Assembly: GCA_024694625.1 (NCBI GenBank)
Contig: JAILJP010000082.1
Location: forward strand, 1 to 47,656
From: Lachnospiraceae bacterium
GTDB taxonomy: Bacteria > Bacillota > Clostridia > Lachnospirales > Lachnospiraceae
DNA: 47,656 nucleotides
Direction: 5' to 3'
The notes under the pieces are model-generated. The model was not told the origin of the DNA, did no database searches, and saw only the letters and a list, made by a program, of their open reading frames with translations. How positions within the stretch are numbered: position 1 is the stretch's first letter; every line of letters begins with the position of its first letter. The position numbers and the translations under genes are program-made. Shown here one piece after another: positions 36,088 through 44,556 of the stretch.

Positions 36088-36115
36088 ATATTACCATGAA
36101 ATCAATATTTGTCAA
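36088..36115 (-). promoter_or_regulatory. Promoter of gltB-gltD-glnA-like-ANTAR operon
   Basis: TTGACA (36110-36115), a 16-base spacer and TAATAT (36088-36093). It begins three bases after the amt stop codon. The expected start is about 36081, right at the first leader hairpin. Confidence 0.82.
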
Positions 36116-36118
36116 CCC

Positions 36119-37897
36119 TTACTCTACATCCTGTAAGGCATCAAATCCTTCCTCGCCGGTTCGGATTTTAATTACATTTTCTACATTGTAGATAAAGATC
36201 TTTCCATCCCCAATATGTCCGGTGTAAAGAGTTTTCTTAGCAACTTCAATCACCTTTCTTACCGGTACGGCACATACAACTACGTCAATACGGATTTTCG
36301 GAAGTAAAGTAGGTTCCAATTCAACTCCACGATAGTATTCCGGCTGACCTTTTTGAGCTCCGCAACCCATTACATGGGAAACTGTCATACCTGTAATTCC
36401 AAGGGAAATCAAAGCATTCTTTAAGCGCTCCAGATTTCTTTCTCGACAGAGAATCTCGATCTTTGTCATCTTCGGTGAACCCTTTTCCATGGTCACTTCG
36501 TCTACGTTTGGTGCAACTTTTACTTCTACTGCACTCTCTTCAGAAGCAAGTTCCAAATCCCCAAGATCAATATCGGTCATTCCTTCTAAGTACTCAGCAC
36601 CATAGGAGTTCTGAATTTCAAAGTCAGCATATGCACTGGGAAGACCATGTTCCATCTGATCCAAACCTGTAATTTCTTCTTCAGCGGTAGCACGAAGACC
36701 AACCACTTTTTTAATAATTGAGAAGGTAATGTAAATCGTAACTGCGGTATAAGCTGCGGTAGCGCACATTCCCAACAACTGAACACCTAAAAGTTTCAAT
36801 CCTCCACCGTAGAAAAGACCAAGCATGGGATTTCCATCTCCATCTGCAAGAGCATACATAGGAGTGGTATCTGTTGCAAAAAGACCAACAGCAAGTGTTC
36901 CCCAAATACCATTTACCATATGTACGGCAACAGCACCAACAGGGTCGTCCACGTAGAGCTTGTGATCTAAGAACCAAACACCGAATACTACCAAAATACC
37001 GGATACGGCACCAATAATAATTGCACCAAAGGCATCTACTACATCACAGGGAGCAGTAATGGCTACAAGACCTGCCAGGGAAGCATTTAAACACATGGAA
37101 ACATCCGGCTTACCATAACGAATCCAAGTAAAAATCATACATACTACTGTTGCAACTGCAGGTGCAATCGTGGTGGTTACAAAAATGGAGCTCAACTGAT
37201 CCAAGCTTGTTGCTGCGGCTCCGTTGAATCCGTACCAACCTAACCAAAGGATGAATACACCAAGGGCACCTAAAGGAATGTTGTGTCCGGGGAAGGCATT
37301 TACTTTTGCTACCTTTCCATCTTTGTCTTTTACAAACTTACCAATACGGGGTCCAAGCATAGCTGCACCGATTAAAGCACAGATACCACCTACCATATGA
37401 ATACAGTTGGAACCGGCAAAATCATGGAATCCCATCTGCGACAACCAACCGCCGCCCCAGGTCCAATGTGCTTCAATGGGATAAATAATACCGGAAATTA
37501 CTGCGGAATAAATGCAGTAAGATAAGAACTTTGTTCTTTCTGCCATCGCTCCGGAAACAATGGTAGCTGTGGTGGCACAAAATACCAAGTTGAAAATAAA
37601 GTTTGACCAATCAAAACTTGAATAATCCGAAAAAATACTTAAGTTCGGTATACCAATCAATCCAAAAAAAGCATCTTCTCCTAAAAACAATCCGAAACCT
37701 ATTAGAATAAACATCACGGTTCCGATACAGAAATCCATTAAGTTTTTCATAATAATGTTTCCTGCATTTTTTGCTCTGGCAAATCCTGCTTCTACCATGG
37801 CAAATCCTGCCTGCATCCAAAATACCAAAGCTGCGCCGATTAAAAACCAAACGCCGTACACCTCTTGGGTGACATAACTGATTACATCTTGAGACAT
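36119..37897 (-). CDS. amt: Ammonium transporter fused to a C-terminal PII signalling domain
   Basis: A 592-residue membrane protein. Residues 1-410 or so are an Amt/Mep/Rh channel with about eleven helices and the motifs AGFAMVEAGFARAKNAGNI, DFAGSNCIHMVGGICAL and the pore His in AVHMVNGIWG. A linker rich in acidic residues follows. From about residue 477 there is a complete PII (GlnB/GlnK) domain: MTKIEILCRERNLERLKNAL, T-loop GCGAQKGQPEYYRGVEL, then LPKIRIDVVV and GHIGDGKIFIYNVENVIKIRTGE. The T-loop tyrosine uridylylated in enteric PII is Leu. PII normally gates Amt as a free trimer; here it is built in. It lies downstream of glnN across a terminator hairpin. Confidence 0.95.
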   Translation of the reverse strand: MSQDVISYVTQEVYGVWFLIGAALVFWMQAGFAMVEAGFARAKNAGNIIMKNLMDFCIGTVMFILIGFGLFLGEDAFFGLIGIPNLSIFSDYSSFDWSNFIFNLVFCATTATIVSGAMAERTKFLSYCIYSAVISGIIYPIEAHWTWGGGWLSQMGFHDFAGSNCIHMVGGICALIGAAMLGPRIGKFVKDKDGKVAKVNAFPGHNIPLGALGVFILWLGWYGFNGAAATSLDQLSSIFVTTTIAPAVATVVCMIFTWIRYGKPDVSMCLNASLAGLVAITAPCDVVDAFGAIIIGAVSGILVVFGVWFLDHKLYVDDPVGAVAVHMVNGIWGTLAVGLFATDTTPMYALADGDGNPMLGLFYGGGLKLLGVQLLGMCATAAYTAVTIYITFSIIKKVVGLRATAEEEITGLDQMEHGLPSAYADFEIQNSYGAEYLEGMTDIDLGDLELASEESAVEVKVAPNVDEVTMEKGSPKMTKIEILCRERNLERLKNALISLGITGMTVSHVMGCGAQKGQPEYYRGVELEPTLLPKIRIDVVVCAVPVRKVIEVAKKTLYTGHIGDGKIFIYNVENVIKIRTGEEGFDALQDVE

Positions 37898-37927
37898 AAT
37901 ATTCTCCTCCTCGCATTTTTTATATAC

Positions 37928-37968
37928 AAAAAGCGTGTATTCCTTTTCAGAAATACACGCCTTTGTGT
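37928..37968 (-). promoter_or_regulatory. ANTAR-type attenuator between glnN and amt
   Basis: On the minus strand hairpin ACAC-AAAGGC-GTGT (37968-37955) overlaps the 5' arm of terminator GCGTGTATT/AATACACGC (37960-37933), which is followed by five T. The hexaloop has A1 and G4 and is identical to that of the asnB leader, but the stem differs. I found no clear first hairpin, so it may be a simplified site or a plain terminator. Confidence 0.6.
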
Positions 37969-37985
37969 CTCATTAAGTTTTAAAA

Positions 37986-40079
37986 TTATCTTACAGAATA
38001 AAGCATCTGACCATAAGTAGGATAAGGCCAAATATCTAAGGGAACGATGGTTTCCATTTCATCCACTACTTCTCTTACGCTATGCATAGATTCCTCAATC
38101 ACTTCTCTATGATAAGTAGCAAGTTCACAAACATCTGTCATAGCATCTTCCTTTGCCATATCTTCGTTTAGCTTTTCCAAACGGGATGACAGTTCAGAAA
38201 CCAAGTATGACATGCGTCCCAACAAAGCTTCTTCTGCATCGGTGGAAACCTTTGCACCGGATGCCTTCTTTGCCACTACCAAATCTGCCAAACGGTTTTC
38301 ATAGGTAAGAGCAGCTCCCATAATATTTCTTCTTGCCATCATAGCAAGAGTCTGAGCCTCAATGTTAATGGTCTTATAGTAGTTTTCAAAAAGGATTTCC
38401 TGACGGGCCAAGATTTCCGTCTTAGTATAAACCTGGTTCTTAATGAAAACTTCCATATTCTTTTCTTCAGAGAACTGAGCCAAAGCTTCCGGAGTGCTCT
38501 TTAAGTTCAAAAGACCTCTCTTTTCTGCTTCTTTCACCCATTCCTCGCCATAGCCGTTTCCGTTAAACAAAATTCTCTTGTGAGCTTTGATTTCCTCACG
38601 AATCAAATCGGAAAGTGCCTGATCAAAGTCATCTGCTTTTTCCAAAACCTCTGCGTACTCGCTTAAAGCCTGAGCAACAATGGTATTTAATACGATGTTG
38701 CATCCTGCAATGGAATCTTCCGAACCAACGGAACGGAACTCAAACTTGTTTCCGGTAAAGGCAAAAGGTGAAGTACGGTTACGATCGGTTTTGTCCTTTG
38801 GAATATGGGGCAATACCGCAGCACCGATGGACATTAATTTCTTTTCTTTATCGTGATAATCCAAGCCATTTTCAATGGAATTTAATACGTCTTCCAATTC
38901 CTCGCCAACAAATACAGACATAATTGCCGGAGGAGCTTCATTGGCACCTAAGCGGTGATCATTTCCGGCACTGGCAACAGACATACGAAGCAATCCCTGA
39001 TACTCATCTACTGCTTTAATGACAGCAACCAGAAACAGTAGAAACTGTGCGTTTTGGGAAGGCGTTGCACCTGGCTCTAAAAGATTTACTCCGGTGTCTG
39101 TTGAAATAGACCAGTTGTTATGCTTACCGCTTCCGTTTACGCCAGCGAAAGGTTTTTCATGAAGTAAGCATGCCATATGATGTCTCGTTGCTACTGTTTT
39201 CATAAGTTCCATGGTCAACTGGTTGTGGTCCGTTGCAACATTTGTGGTGGTGTAAACCGGTGCCAACTCATGCTGAGCAGGAGCCACTTCGTTGTGCTCG
39301 GTCTTTGCATAGATTCCAAGCTTCCACAATTCCTCATCAAGATCTTTCATATAAGCCGCAACACGAGGTTTGATTTTTCCGAAATAATGATCGTCTAATT
39401 CCTGTCCCTTGGGCGGTCTGGAACCAAACAATGTTCTTCCGGTATACATCAAATCAGGTCTTTTTTTGTACACATCCAGGTCAATCAAGAAGTATTCCTG
39501 CTCCGGTCCTACTGTGGTGAGAACGCGCTTTGCGTCAGTATTTCCAAAGAGTCTCAAAACACGAATGGCCTGTTTGTCCAATGCCTGCATTGAGCGAAGC
39601 AAAGGAGTCTTTTTATCTAAAGCCTCACCACTATATGAGCAAAAAGCGGTGGGAATGCAAAGACAATCATCTTTAATAAAAGCATAACTGGTAGGATCCC
39701 AAGCTGTATATCCTCTGGCTTCAAAAGTTGCACGAAGACCACCTGAAGGGAAGGAAGAAGCATCCGGCTCTCCTTTTACCAGTTCTTTTCCTGAAAATTC
39801 CATAATGACTCTTCCGCCGGTTTCCGGAGAAATAAAGCTGTCATGCTTTTCTGCGGTTACACCTGTCATAGGCTGGAACCAATGGGTGAAATGTGTAGCT
39901 CCGTTTTCTGTGGCCCAATCCTTCATCGCTTCTGCTACCACATTGGCCAAATCCAACTGCAAATGCATACCATCTTCAATGGTTTTCTGCAGTGCCTTGT
40001 AAATATCTTTCGGCAGTCTTTTTTTCATTACATCATCGTTAAATACTTTGCTGCCAAACATTTCAGGTACGTTTGTCAT
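37986..40079 (-). CDS. glnN: Glutamine synthetase type III
   Basis: A 697-residue GS III, the large dodecameric type common in Bacteroidetes and Clostridia, making glutamine from glutamate, ammonium and ATP. Family marks are [11 protein letters not shown] (metal ligand Glu pair), [27 protein letters not shown] and [18 protein letters not shown]. The ligand glutamates are intact, unlike in the glnA-like gene downstream. The ATG at 40079 has GGAGG; an in-frame extension upstream is rejected. It follows asnB by 79 bases without a promoter, so it is in the asnB transcript. This is probably the main catalytic glutamine synthetase here. Confidence 0.95.
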   Translation of the reverse strand: MTNVPEMFGSKVFNDDVMKKRLPKDIYKALQKTIEDGMHLQLDLANVVAEAMKDWATENGATHFTHWFQPMTGVTAEKHDSFISPETGGRVIMEFSGKELVKGEPDASSFPSGGLRATFEARGYTAWDPTSYAFIKDDCLCIPTAFCSYSGEALDKKTPLLRSMQALDKQAIRVLRLFGNTDAKRVLTTVGPEQEYFLIDLDVYKKRPDLMYTGRTLFGSRPPKGQELDDHYFGKIKPRVAAYMKDLDEELWKLGIYAKTEHNEVAPAQHELAPVYTTTNVATDHNQLTMELMKTVATRHHMACLLHEKPFAGVNGSGKHNNWSISTDTGVNLLEPGATPSQNAQFLLFLVAVIKAVDEYQGLLRMSVASAGNDHRLGANEAPPAIMSVFVGEELEDVLNSIENGLDYHDKEKKLMSIGAAVLPHIPKDKTDRNRTSPFAFTGNKFEFRSVGSEDSIAGCNIVLNTIVAQALSEYAEVLEKADDFDQALSDLIREEIKAHKRILFNGNGYGEEWVKEAEKRGLLNLKSTPEALAQFSEEKNMEVFIKNQVYTKTEILARQEILFENYYKTINIEAQTLAMMARRNIMGAALTYENRLADLVVAKKASGAKVSTDAEEALLGRMSYLVSELSSRLEKLNEDMAKEDAMTDVCELATYHREVIEESMHSVREVVDEMETIVPLDIWPYPTYGQMLYSVR

Positions 40080-40158
40080 AATCTCTTTCCTCCAATTCTT
40101 TACTGATTGTTTCTTTTCTTTCAAACTGTTGTTTTAACTTTTTTCTTTTTTGAAATAT

Positions 40159-41742
40159 TTATTTTCCGCTAAGTCCATAGTTTTTCAGTACTCTTGCGGA
40201 AGGATCATCTACATCACAGTTTTCCCAGTTTTTATTAGGCATCCAAAAATCTTTAATCATCTCAGCCTGACCGGGATAGTATTTTTCAAAAAGTTCTCGA
40301 TACAAAAGGCTTTCTTTTGTAAAGGGTGGAACGTATTTATATTTTTTACATCCTGCCTCAAATTCCTCATCGGAATAATACGACTGGGCATATTCTTTTA
40401 TGTAGTCCACCATGGAATGTCCCACTGCATCGGAAAAGGCTGCTTTTTCTCGGAACAAAATATCCGTAGGCAAATAATCAAAACCTTCAAAGGCATGTCG
40501 CAAAAGATATTTTCCTTTGTTGTAGGTGTTCATCTTCAACTTTGGATGAATGGCCATAACGTAGGAAACAAAGTCCAAATCTCCGAAGGGAACTCTGGCT
40601 TCCATACTGTGGGTGGAAATGCATCGGTCCGCCCGAAGCACATCATACATGTAAAGTTCTCTTAAACGCTTTTCCGCTTCCTTTTGAAACTCTTCTTCAC
40701 AGGGAGCAAAATCCGTATATTTGTATCCGAAAATCTCATCGGAAATCTCTCCTGTTAAAAGCACGCGAATGTCGGTTTGTTTTCGAATCTCTTTGCAAAT
40801 TAAATACATTCCCATGCTGGCTCGAATGGTTGTGATATCAAAGGTTCCAAGAGAAGCAATTACTTCCTCCAAGGAATCTAACACCACCTCTTTGTTAATG
40901 ATGATTTCGTGATGCTCACTTCCAATATAATCTGCAACTTCTTTTGCATATTTCAAATCGATGGCATCTTCATTCATTCCGATGGCAAAGGTTTTTATAG
41001 GTCGCTTCATTTGCTTTTGAGCAATGGCACAAACCAAGGAAGAATCCAAACCACCACTTAACAAAAATCCTACAGGTGCATCGGCATCCAATCGCTTTTC
41101 CACACCTTTGATCAGCTTCTTTCGAATCTCACCGCACACCGTTTCCAAGTCATCCTGTAAGTATTCCACACGCTTTGCCAAATCCCGGTAACAAATAAAT
41201 TCGCCATTGAAATAATAATGTCCCGGAGGAAATGGCATTACCTTTTTGGAAATCCCCACAAGGTTTTTGGCTTCAGAAGCAAACATGATGTTTCCTTCTT
41301 CATCATAGGCATAAAACAAAGGTCTGATACCTATGGGATCTCTGGCTGCGATAAAGGTATCTTTTTTGCTGTCATAAATCACACAGGCAAATTCCGCATC
41401 CAGTCGCTGAAACATCTCCACTCCGTACTGCTCATACAGAGGTAACAAAATTTCACAGTCGCTTTCGCTAACAAATTCATACCCCTTGGCTTCCAATGCT
41501 TTTTTCTCTTTTCGAAAGCCATATATTTCCCCGTTGCAGATTACTTTGTTTCCACTTCGTTCAAAGGGCTGCATCCCCTCATCGGAAAGTCCCATAATGG
41601 AAAGTCGCTCAAACCCCATTAAACCGTCGCCGGCTTCTTCCACTCTCTGAGCATCCGGCCCACGGGATTGTGTTTGATTAAAATTGGCAACAAAAACCTC
41701 CGTTGAAATCGTCTGTTTTGTCATTGCCATAATGGAACACAT
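40159..41742 (-). CDS. asnB: Asparagine synthase, glutamine-hydrolysing
   Basis: This 527-residue enzyme transfers the amide of glutamine, or ammonia, to aspartate. Met-Cys at the start gives the nucleophilic Cys1 of the class II amidotransferase domain (MCSIMAMT), which fixes the start at 41742 rather than at a GTG three codons upstream; AGGAG is eight bases away. RGPDAQ and CNGEIYG follow. The synthetase half has the ATP pyrophosphatase motif LLSGGLDSSL and the region GEISDEIFGYKY. It is the first gene after a consensus promoter and an attenuator and is followed by glnN. Confidence 0.95.
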   Translation of the reverse strand: MCSIMAMTKQTISTEVFVANFNQTQSRGPDAQRVEEAGDGLMGFERLSIMGLSDEGMQPFERSGNKVICNGEIYGFRKEKKALEAKGYEFVSESDCEILLPLYEQYGVEMFQRLDAEFACVIYDSKKDTFIAARDPIGIRPLFYAYDEEGNIMFASEAKNLVGISKKVMPFPPGHYYFNGEFICYRDLAKRVEYLQDDLETVCGEIRKKLIKGVEKRLDADAPVGFLLSGGLDSSLVCAIAQKQMKRPIKTFAIGMNEDAIDLKYAKEVADYIGSEHHEIIINKEVVLDSLEEVIASLGTFDITTIRASMGMYLICKEIRKQTDIRVLLTGEISDEIFGYKYTDFAPCEEEFQKEAEKRLRELYMYDVLRADRCISTHSMEARVPFGDLDFVSYVMAIHPKLKMNTYNKGKYLLRHAFEGFDYLPTDILFREKAAFSDAVGHSMVDYIKEYAQSYYSDEEFEAGCKKYKYVPPFTKESLLYRELFEKYYPGQAEMIKDFWMPNKNWENCDVDDPSARVLKNYGLSGK

Positions 41743-41781
41743 TCCAATCACTCCTTTCGTCTGGACTTTTTATTGCAAAAG

Positions 41782-41835
41782 AAAAAGGCACCACAGAATA
41801 TCTTCTGTGGCGCCTTTGCCATTTCGCTATCAAAT
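41782..41835 (-). promoter_or_regulatory. ANTAR-type attenuator in the asnB leader
   Basis: On the minus strand hairpin TGGC-AAAGGC-GCCA (41821-41808) has loop A1 and G4. Its loop and 3' arm overlap the 5' arm of a strong terminator, AAAGGCGCCACAGAA paired with TTCTGTGGTGCCTTT (41817-41784, tetraloop GATA), followed by TTC. Just upstream ATTT-GATAGCG-AAAT (41835-41821) could be a weak first hairpin; it contains ATAGCG. The leader is only about 90 bases, too short for a T-box. Confidence 0.7.
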
Positions 41836-41846
41836 TTATATGTCAC

Positions 41847-41875
41847 ATATTATTGGAACGTTAATTAATTGTCAA
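41847..41875 (-). promoter_or_regulatory. Promoter of asnB-glnN(-amt)
   Basis: TTGACA (41870-41875), 17-base spacer, TAATAT (41847-41852) on the minus strand: near consensus. Start expected near 41840, directly before the attenuator. Confidence 0.85.
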
Positions 41876-41927
41876 GAACTTTTTTTCAAAAATTTTTAAA
41901 AATTATTTTCGGTTCCGTTTTTCCTTT

Positions 41928-42905
41928 TTACAAAAAATGTGCACGAAGTTCCTCGGCGGATACCGGTGATAAGTAAGCAGGTGCAATATCAAATACGGTC
42001 TTTCCGCCAGTTACACCTTCTGCGTTTAAACGGCATACAGCTCTTGCATAAGCAGTCAAAACTGCACCGGTAAATTCCGGATTGGAATCCAAATCCAAAC
42101 GATATTCAATGACATGTTTGTTTCCGTCAAAACCTGTTTCTCCGGTGTAGATTACGCTTCCACCATGGGGAAGTCCGCTGTGGTTTTTCTGTAATTCTTC
42201 AAGAGAAATAAAGTTTACAGTGGTGTCATAATCTGCAAAGTAATTTGGCATCTCTTTGATTTCTTTTTCAATACGAGCCTTGTCAGCACCCTCTTCCACT
42301 ACAACATAGCACTCTCTGGTATGTTTTTCTCTGGTGGAAAGTGTAGGGTTTTCGCCACTGCGAACACGCTCCAATGCTTCCGGTACAGGAACGGTGTACT
42401 GTCTAGCATCCACTACGCCTTCAATACGACGAATAGCGTCAGAATGTCCCTGGCTAACGCCCTTGCCCCAGAAGGTATATGCTTCACCCTTAGGCAAAAT
42501 AGAAGTAGCATATACACGGTTCAAAGAAAACATTCCCGGATCCCAACCACAGGAAATCAAACCAATCTTTCCTGCTTCTTTGGAAGCCTTGTCCACATTT
42601 GCAAAATGCTCGGGAATTCTTGCATGAGTGTCAAATGAGTCAATTACATTATAAAGTGCAGCGTACTTTGGAGTCATTTCCGGAAGGTCTGTGGCACTTC
42701 CTCCGCAGATTACCAATACGTCAATATCTTCTTTTCCTGTATCCAAATCAGCTGTGCTCTTTACTGTAGCATTGGATTTTACTTTTACAGATGCAGGATC
42801 TCTTCTGGTATAAATAGCCACAAGCTCCATATCTTCACTTAAAGTAACAGCCGCTTCCACGCCGCGACCTAAATTTCCGTATCCTAAAATACCTACTTTT
42901 ATCAT
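41928..42905 (-). CDS. ddh: meso-Diaminopimelate D-dehydrogenase
   Basis: A 325-residue NADPH-dependent enzyme that makes meso-diaminopimelate in one step from tetrahydrodipicolinate and ammonia. It has the N-terminal nucleotide motif GILGYGNLGRGVE, then LVICGGSATDLPEMTPKY and the substrate region ISCGWDPGMFSLNR, followed by GVSQGHSDAIRRIEGV, all typical of Ddh. It also assimilates ammonium directly, which fits its place next to the nitrogen regulon. AGGAGG precedes the ATG. A terminator-like hairpin sits in its leader. Confidence 0.95.
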   Translation of the reverse strand: MIKVGILGYGNLGRGVEAAVTLSEDMELVAIYTRRDPASVKVKSNATVKSTADLDTGKEDIDVLVICGGSATDLPEMTPKYAALYNVIDSFDTHARIPEHFANVDKASKEAGKIGLISCGWDPGMFSLNRVYATSILPKGEAYTFWGKGVSQGHSDAIRRIEGVVDARQYTVPVPEALERVRSGENPTLSTREKHTRECYVVVEEGADKARIEKEIKEMPNYFADYDTTVNFISLEELQKNHSGLPHGGSVIYTGETGFDGNKHVIEYRLDLDSNPEFTGAVLTAYARAVCRLNAEGVTGGKTVFDIAPAYLSPVSAEELRAHFL

Positions 42906-42920
42906 AAGTTCCTCCTAAAC

Positions 42921-42965
42921 AAAAAATTACAATATACGTCAAATATTTCCGACGTATATTGTAAT
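42921..42965 (-). terminator. Long perfect hairpin in front of ddh (terminator or attenuator)
   Basis: A 15-base perfect stem (42926-42940 with 42951-42965, sequence ATTACAATATACGTC) with a 10-base loop, followed on the minus strand by six T. It ends 15 bases before the ddh start codon, leaving no room for a promoter between them. It either stops the LemA/TPM transcript or attenuates ddh. Confidence 0.75.
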
Positions 42966-43004
42966 ATTTCATTTTAAAAAAATAAAGTACATTCTTATAT
43001 TTAT

Positions 43005-43029
43005 TTGTATAAAATTAAAATTTATACAA
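43005..43029. promoter_or_regulatory. Palindromic operator-like site upstream of ddh
   Basis: TTGTATAAA and TTTATACAA are perfect inverted repeats with a seven-base A/T spacer, in the 160-base gap between the TPM gene and ddh. Spacing does not fit a GlnR/TnrA box. It may bind a dimeric regulator or belong to the ddh promoter. Confidence 0.4.
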
Positions 43030-43065
43030 TTATTTTGTGATACTCAATATGCCAAAATCCGTCCC

Positions 43066-43953
43066 TTATCGGCTGGCGCCTCCGCCTCCAAAAGAGCCGC
43101 CTCCGCCAGAAAATCCACCACCGGAAAAACCGCCTCCGGAGAATCCTCCGCCATAGTATCCGCCTCTTCCGCCGTGGCCTCCACCACCGGGAGACAGAAG
43201 TCCTACTAAGATAAATATGGTGATAAACACCGCAAAAGCCAATCCAACGAAAACAGCAACAATGATTTGCATTCCCAAAGAATCGGGATTTTCCGCGTAC
43301 TCAATCTCTGGATACTCTACATCAGCAAAGGTACCCACAGTTTCTTCTTTTCCATCGCCCCAACTTTTTTGTGTGGCAACAGAAGAAGGAACGGACTCGC
43401 CATACTCTTTGTAAACCTCTTCCAATACAACGGAAAACGTATTGGCTGCAGCACGATTCCATCTGCCGGAATCCTTGTCATTTACCGCGTATTTGTCCAA
43501 GATACGACCTGCCGCACCATCGGTGATTGCACCTTCCATACCTTCGCCAACTTCCAAGCGAACATGGGGATCTTCTTCATCGGTGAGAAACAACAAAAGG
43601 ATACCATTATCCAGATCATCATCTCCGATTCCCCAATCATTCGCCAAGTCATGAGAGAACTCTTCAAATTCTTTTTCCTGGGTATTGGGAACCGTAACCA
43701 CAACTACCTGAGCAGAGGTCTTTTTGTATAGACGCACCGCCTCATCATAGATGTAGCGCTCCGTGGTTTCATTTAAAACGCCACTGAAATCCTCTACGAA
43801 AAAGTAATCTGTATGAGGGATTTCCTTGTCCACTACGGTATAGCGATTACTAAAAAAGAAAAGGCAAGAAGCAATCAACCATACCACAAAGAAAACTCCG
43901 AGGGTTTGTTTAAAAACATCTCGTAGCTTGTTTTTTAATTTATTTTTTGTCAT
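43066..43953 (-). CDS. TPM-domain membrane protein (YgcG-like)
   Basis: A 295-residue protein with an N-terminal helix (about 18-34), an outside TPM domain (about 45-180: DFSGVLNETTERYIYDEAVRL, then QVVVVTVPN, NGILLLFLTDEED and GRILDKYA), a second helix (about 230-252) and a Gly-rich tail of GGGFSGGGF repeats ending GGASR. TPM proteins of this type are linked to membrane quality control or respiratory complex repair, with LemA as a frequent neighbour. It overlaps lemA by four bases, so the pair is translated together. Confidence 0.9.
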   Translation of the reverse strand: MTKNKLKNKLRDVFKQTLGVFFVVWLIASCLFFFSNRYTVVDKEIPHTDYFFVEDFSGVLNETTERYIYDEAVRLYKKTSAQVVVVTVPNTQEKEFEEFSHDLANDWGIGDDDLDNGILLLFLTDEEDPHVRLEVGEGMEGAITDGAAGRILDKYAVNDKDSGRWNRAAANTFSVVLEEVYKEYGESVPSSVATQKSWGDGKEETVGTFADVEYPEIEYAENPDSLGMQIIVAVFVGLAFAVFITIFILVGLLSPGGGGHGGRGGYYGGGFSGGGFSGGGFSGGGGSFGGGGASR

Positions 43954-44507
43954 TCAAAACTAACCTCCGGTACATTCTGGGCAGAGTCTGATGCTTCAAA
44001 GAGTTCTGCTTTTTCAAATCCAAACATGTTGGCAAACAATACACCGGGGAATTTTTTAATGGCCTTGTTATAAGAAGCCACAGCCTCGTTGTAACTCTTT
44101 CTCGCATAGGAAATTCTGTTTTCCGTACCGGATAATTCATCCATCAAATCTACGTAAACCGTATCCGCTTTTAACTCCGGATAATCTTCTGCAATGGCAA
44201 CCAATTTGCTAAGAGCAGTGGATACTTCATCATTGGCAGCGGACTTTTCAGACATGGAACCTGCAGCCAAAAGATTTTCTCTGGCCTTGGTTACTTCTGT
44301 AAACACTGTTGATTCATGATCAGTATATCCCTTTACGGTACTTACCAGATTGGGAATCAAATCCGCTCTTCTTTGTAACTGAGTGTCAATATTGGCAGCT
44401 TCCTCTTCCACCTTGGTCTCCTTGGAAACCAAAGAGTTGTAGCCTCCGATAAACGCCACAAGTAAAACCGCAACTACGGCAATTACCGCAATCCATTCTT
44501 TTTTCAT
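43950..44507 (-). CDS. LemA family membrane protein
   Basis: A 185-residue LemA protein: an N-terminal membrane helix (about 5-25) and a helical outside bundle with the family marks YNSLVSKETKVEEEAANIDTQLQRRADLIPNLV and YNEAVASYNKAIKKFPG. The exact function is unsettled; pairs with TPM proteins are widespread in Firmicutes. Start has a GGAGG site. Its stop overlaps the TPM start. Confidence 0.93.
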   Translation of the reverse strand: MKKEWIAVIAVVAVLLVAFIGGYNSLVSKETKVEEEAANIDTQLQRRADLIPNLVSTVKGYTDHESTVFTEVTKARENLLAAGSMSEKSAANDEVSTALSKLVAIAEDYPELKADTVYVDLMDELSGTENRISYARKSYNEAVASYNKAIKKFPGVLFANMFGFEKAELFEASDSAQNVPEVSFE

Positions 44508-44556
44508 ATTATTTCCTCCATTTTCTCAAAGGTCCCCCTTTGGGTTTTATAATATC

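Noticed and set aside
41782-41835. T-box leader for asparagine in front of asnB
   Set aside because: The leader is under 100 bases, with no specifier stem or T-box sequence visible.
43005-43029. GlnR/TnrA operator
   Set aside because: The consensus TGTNAN7TNACA requires a 17-base site; the half-sites here are further apart.
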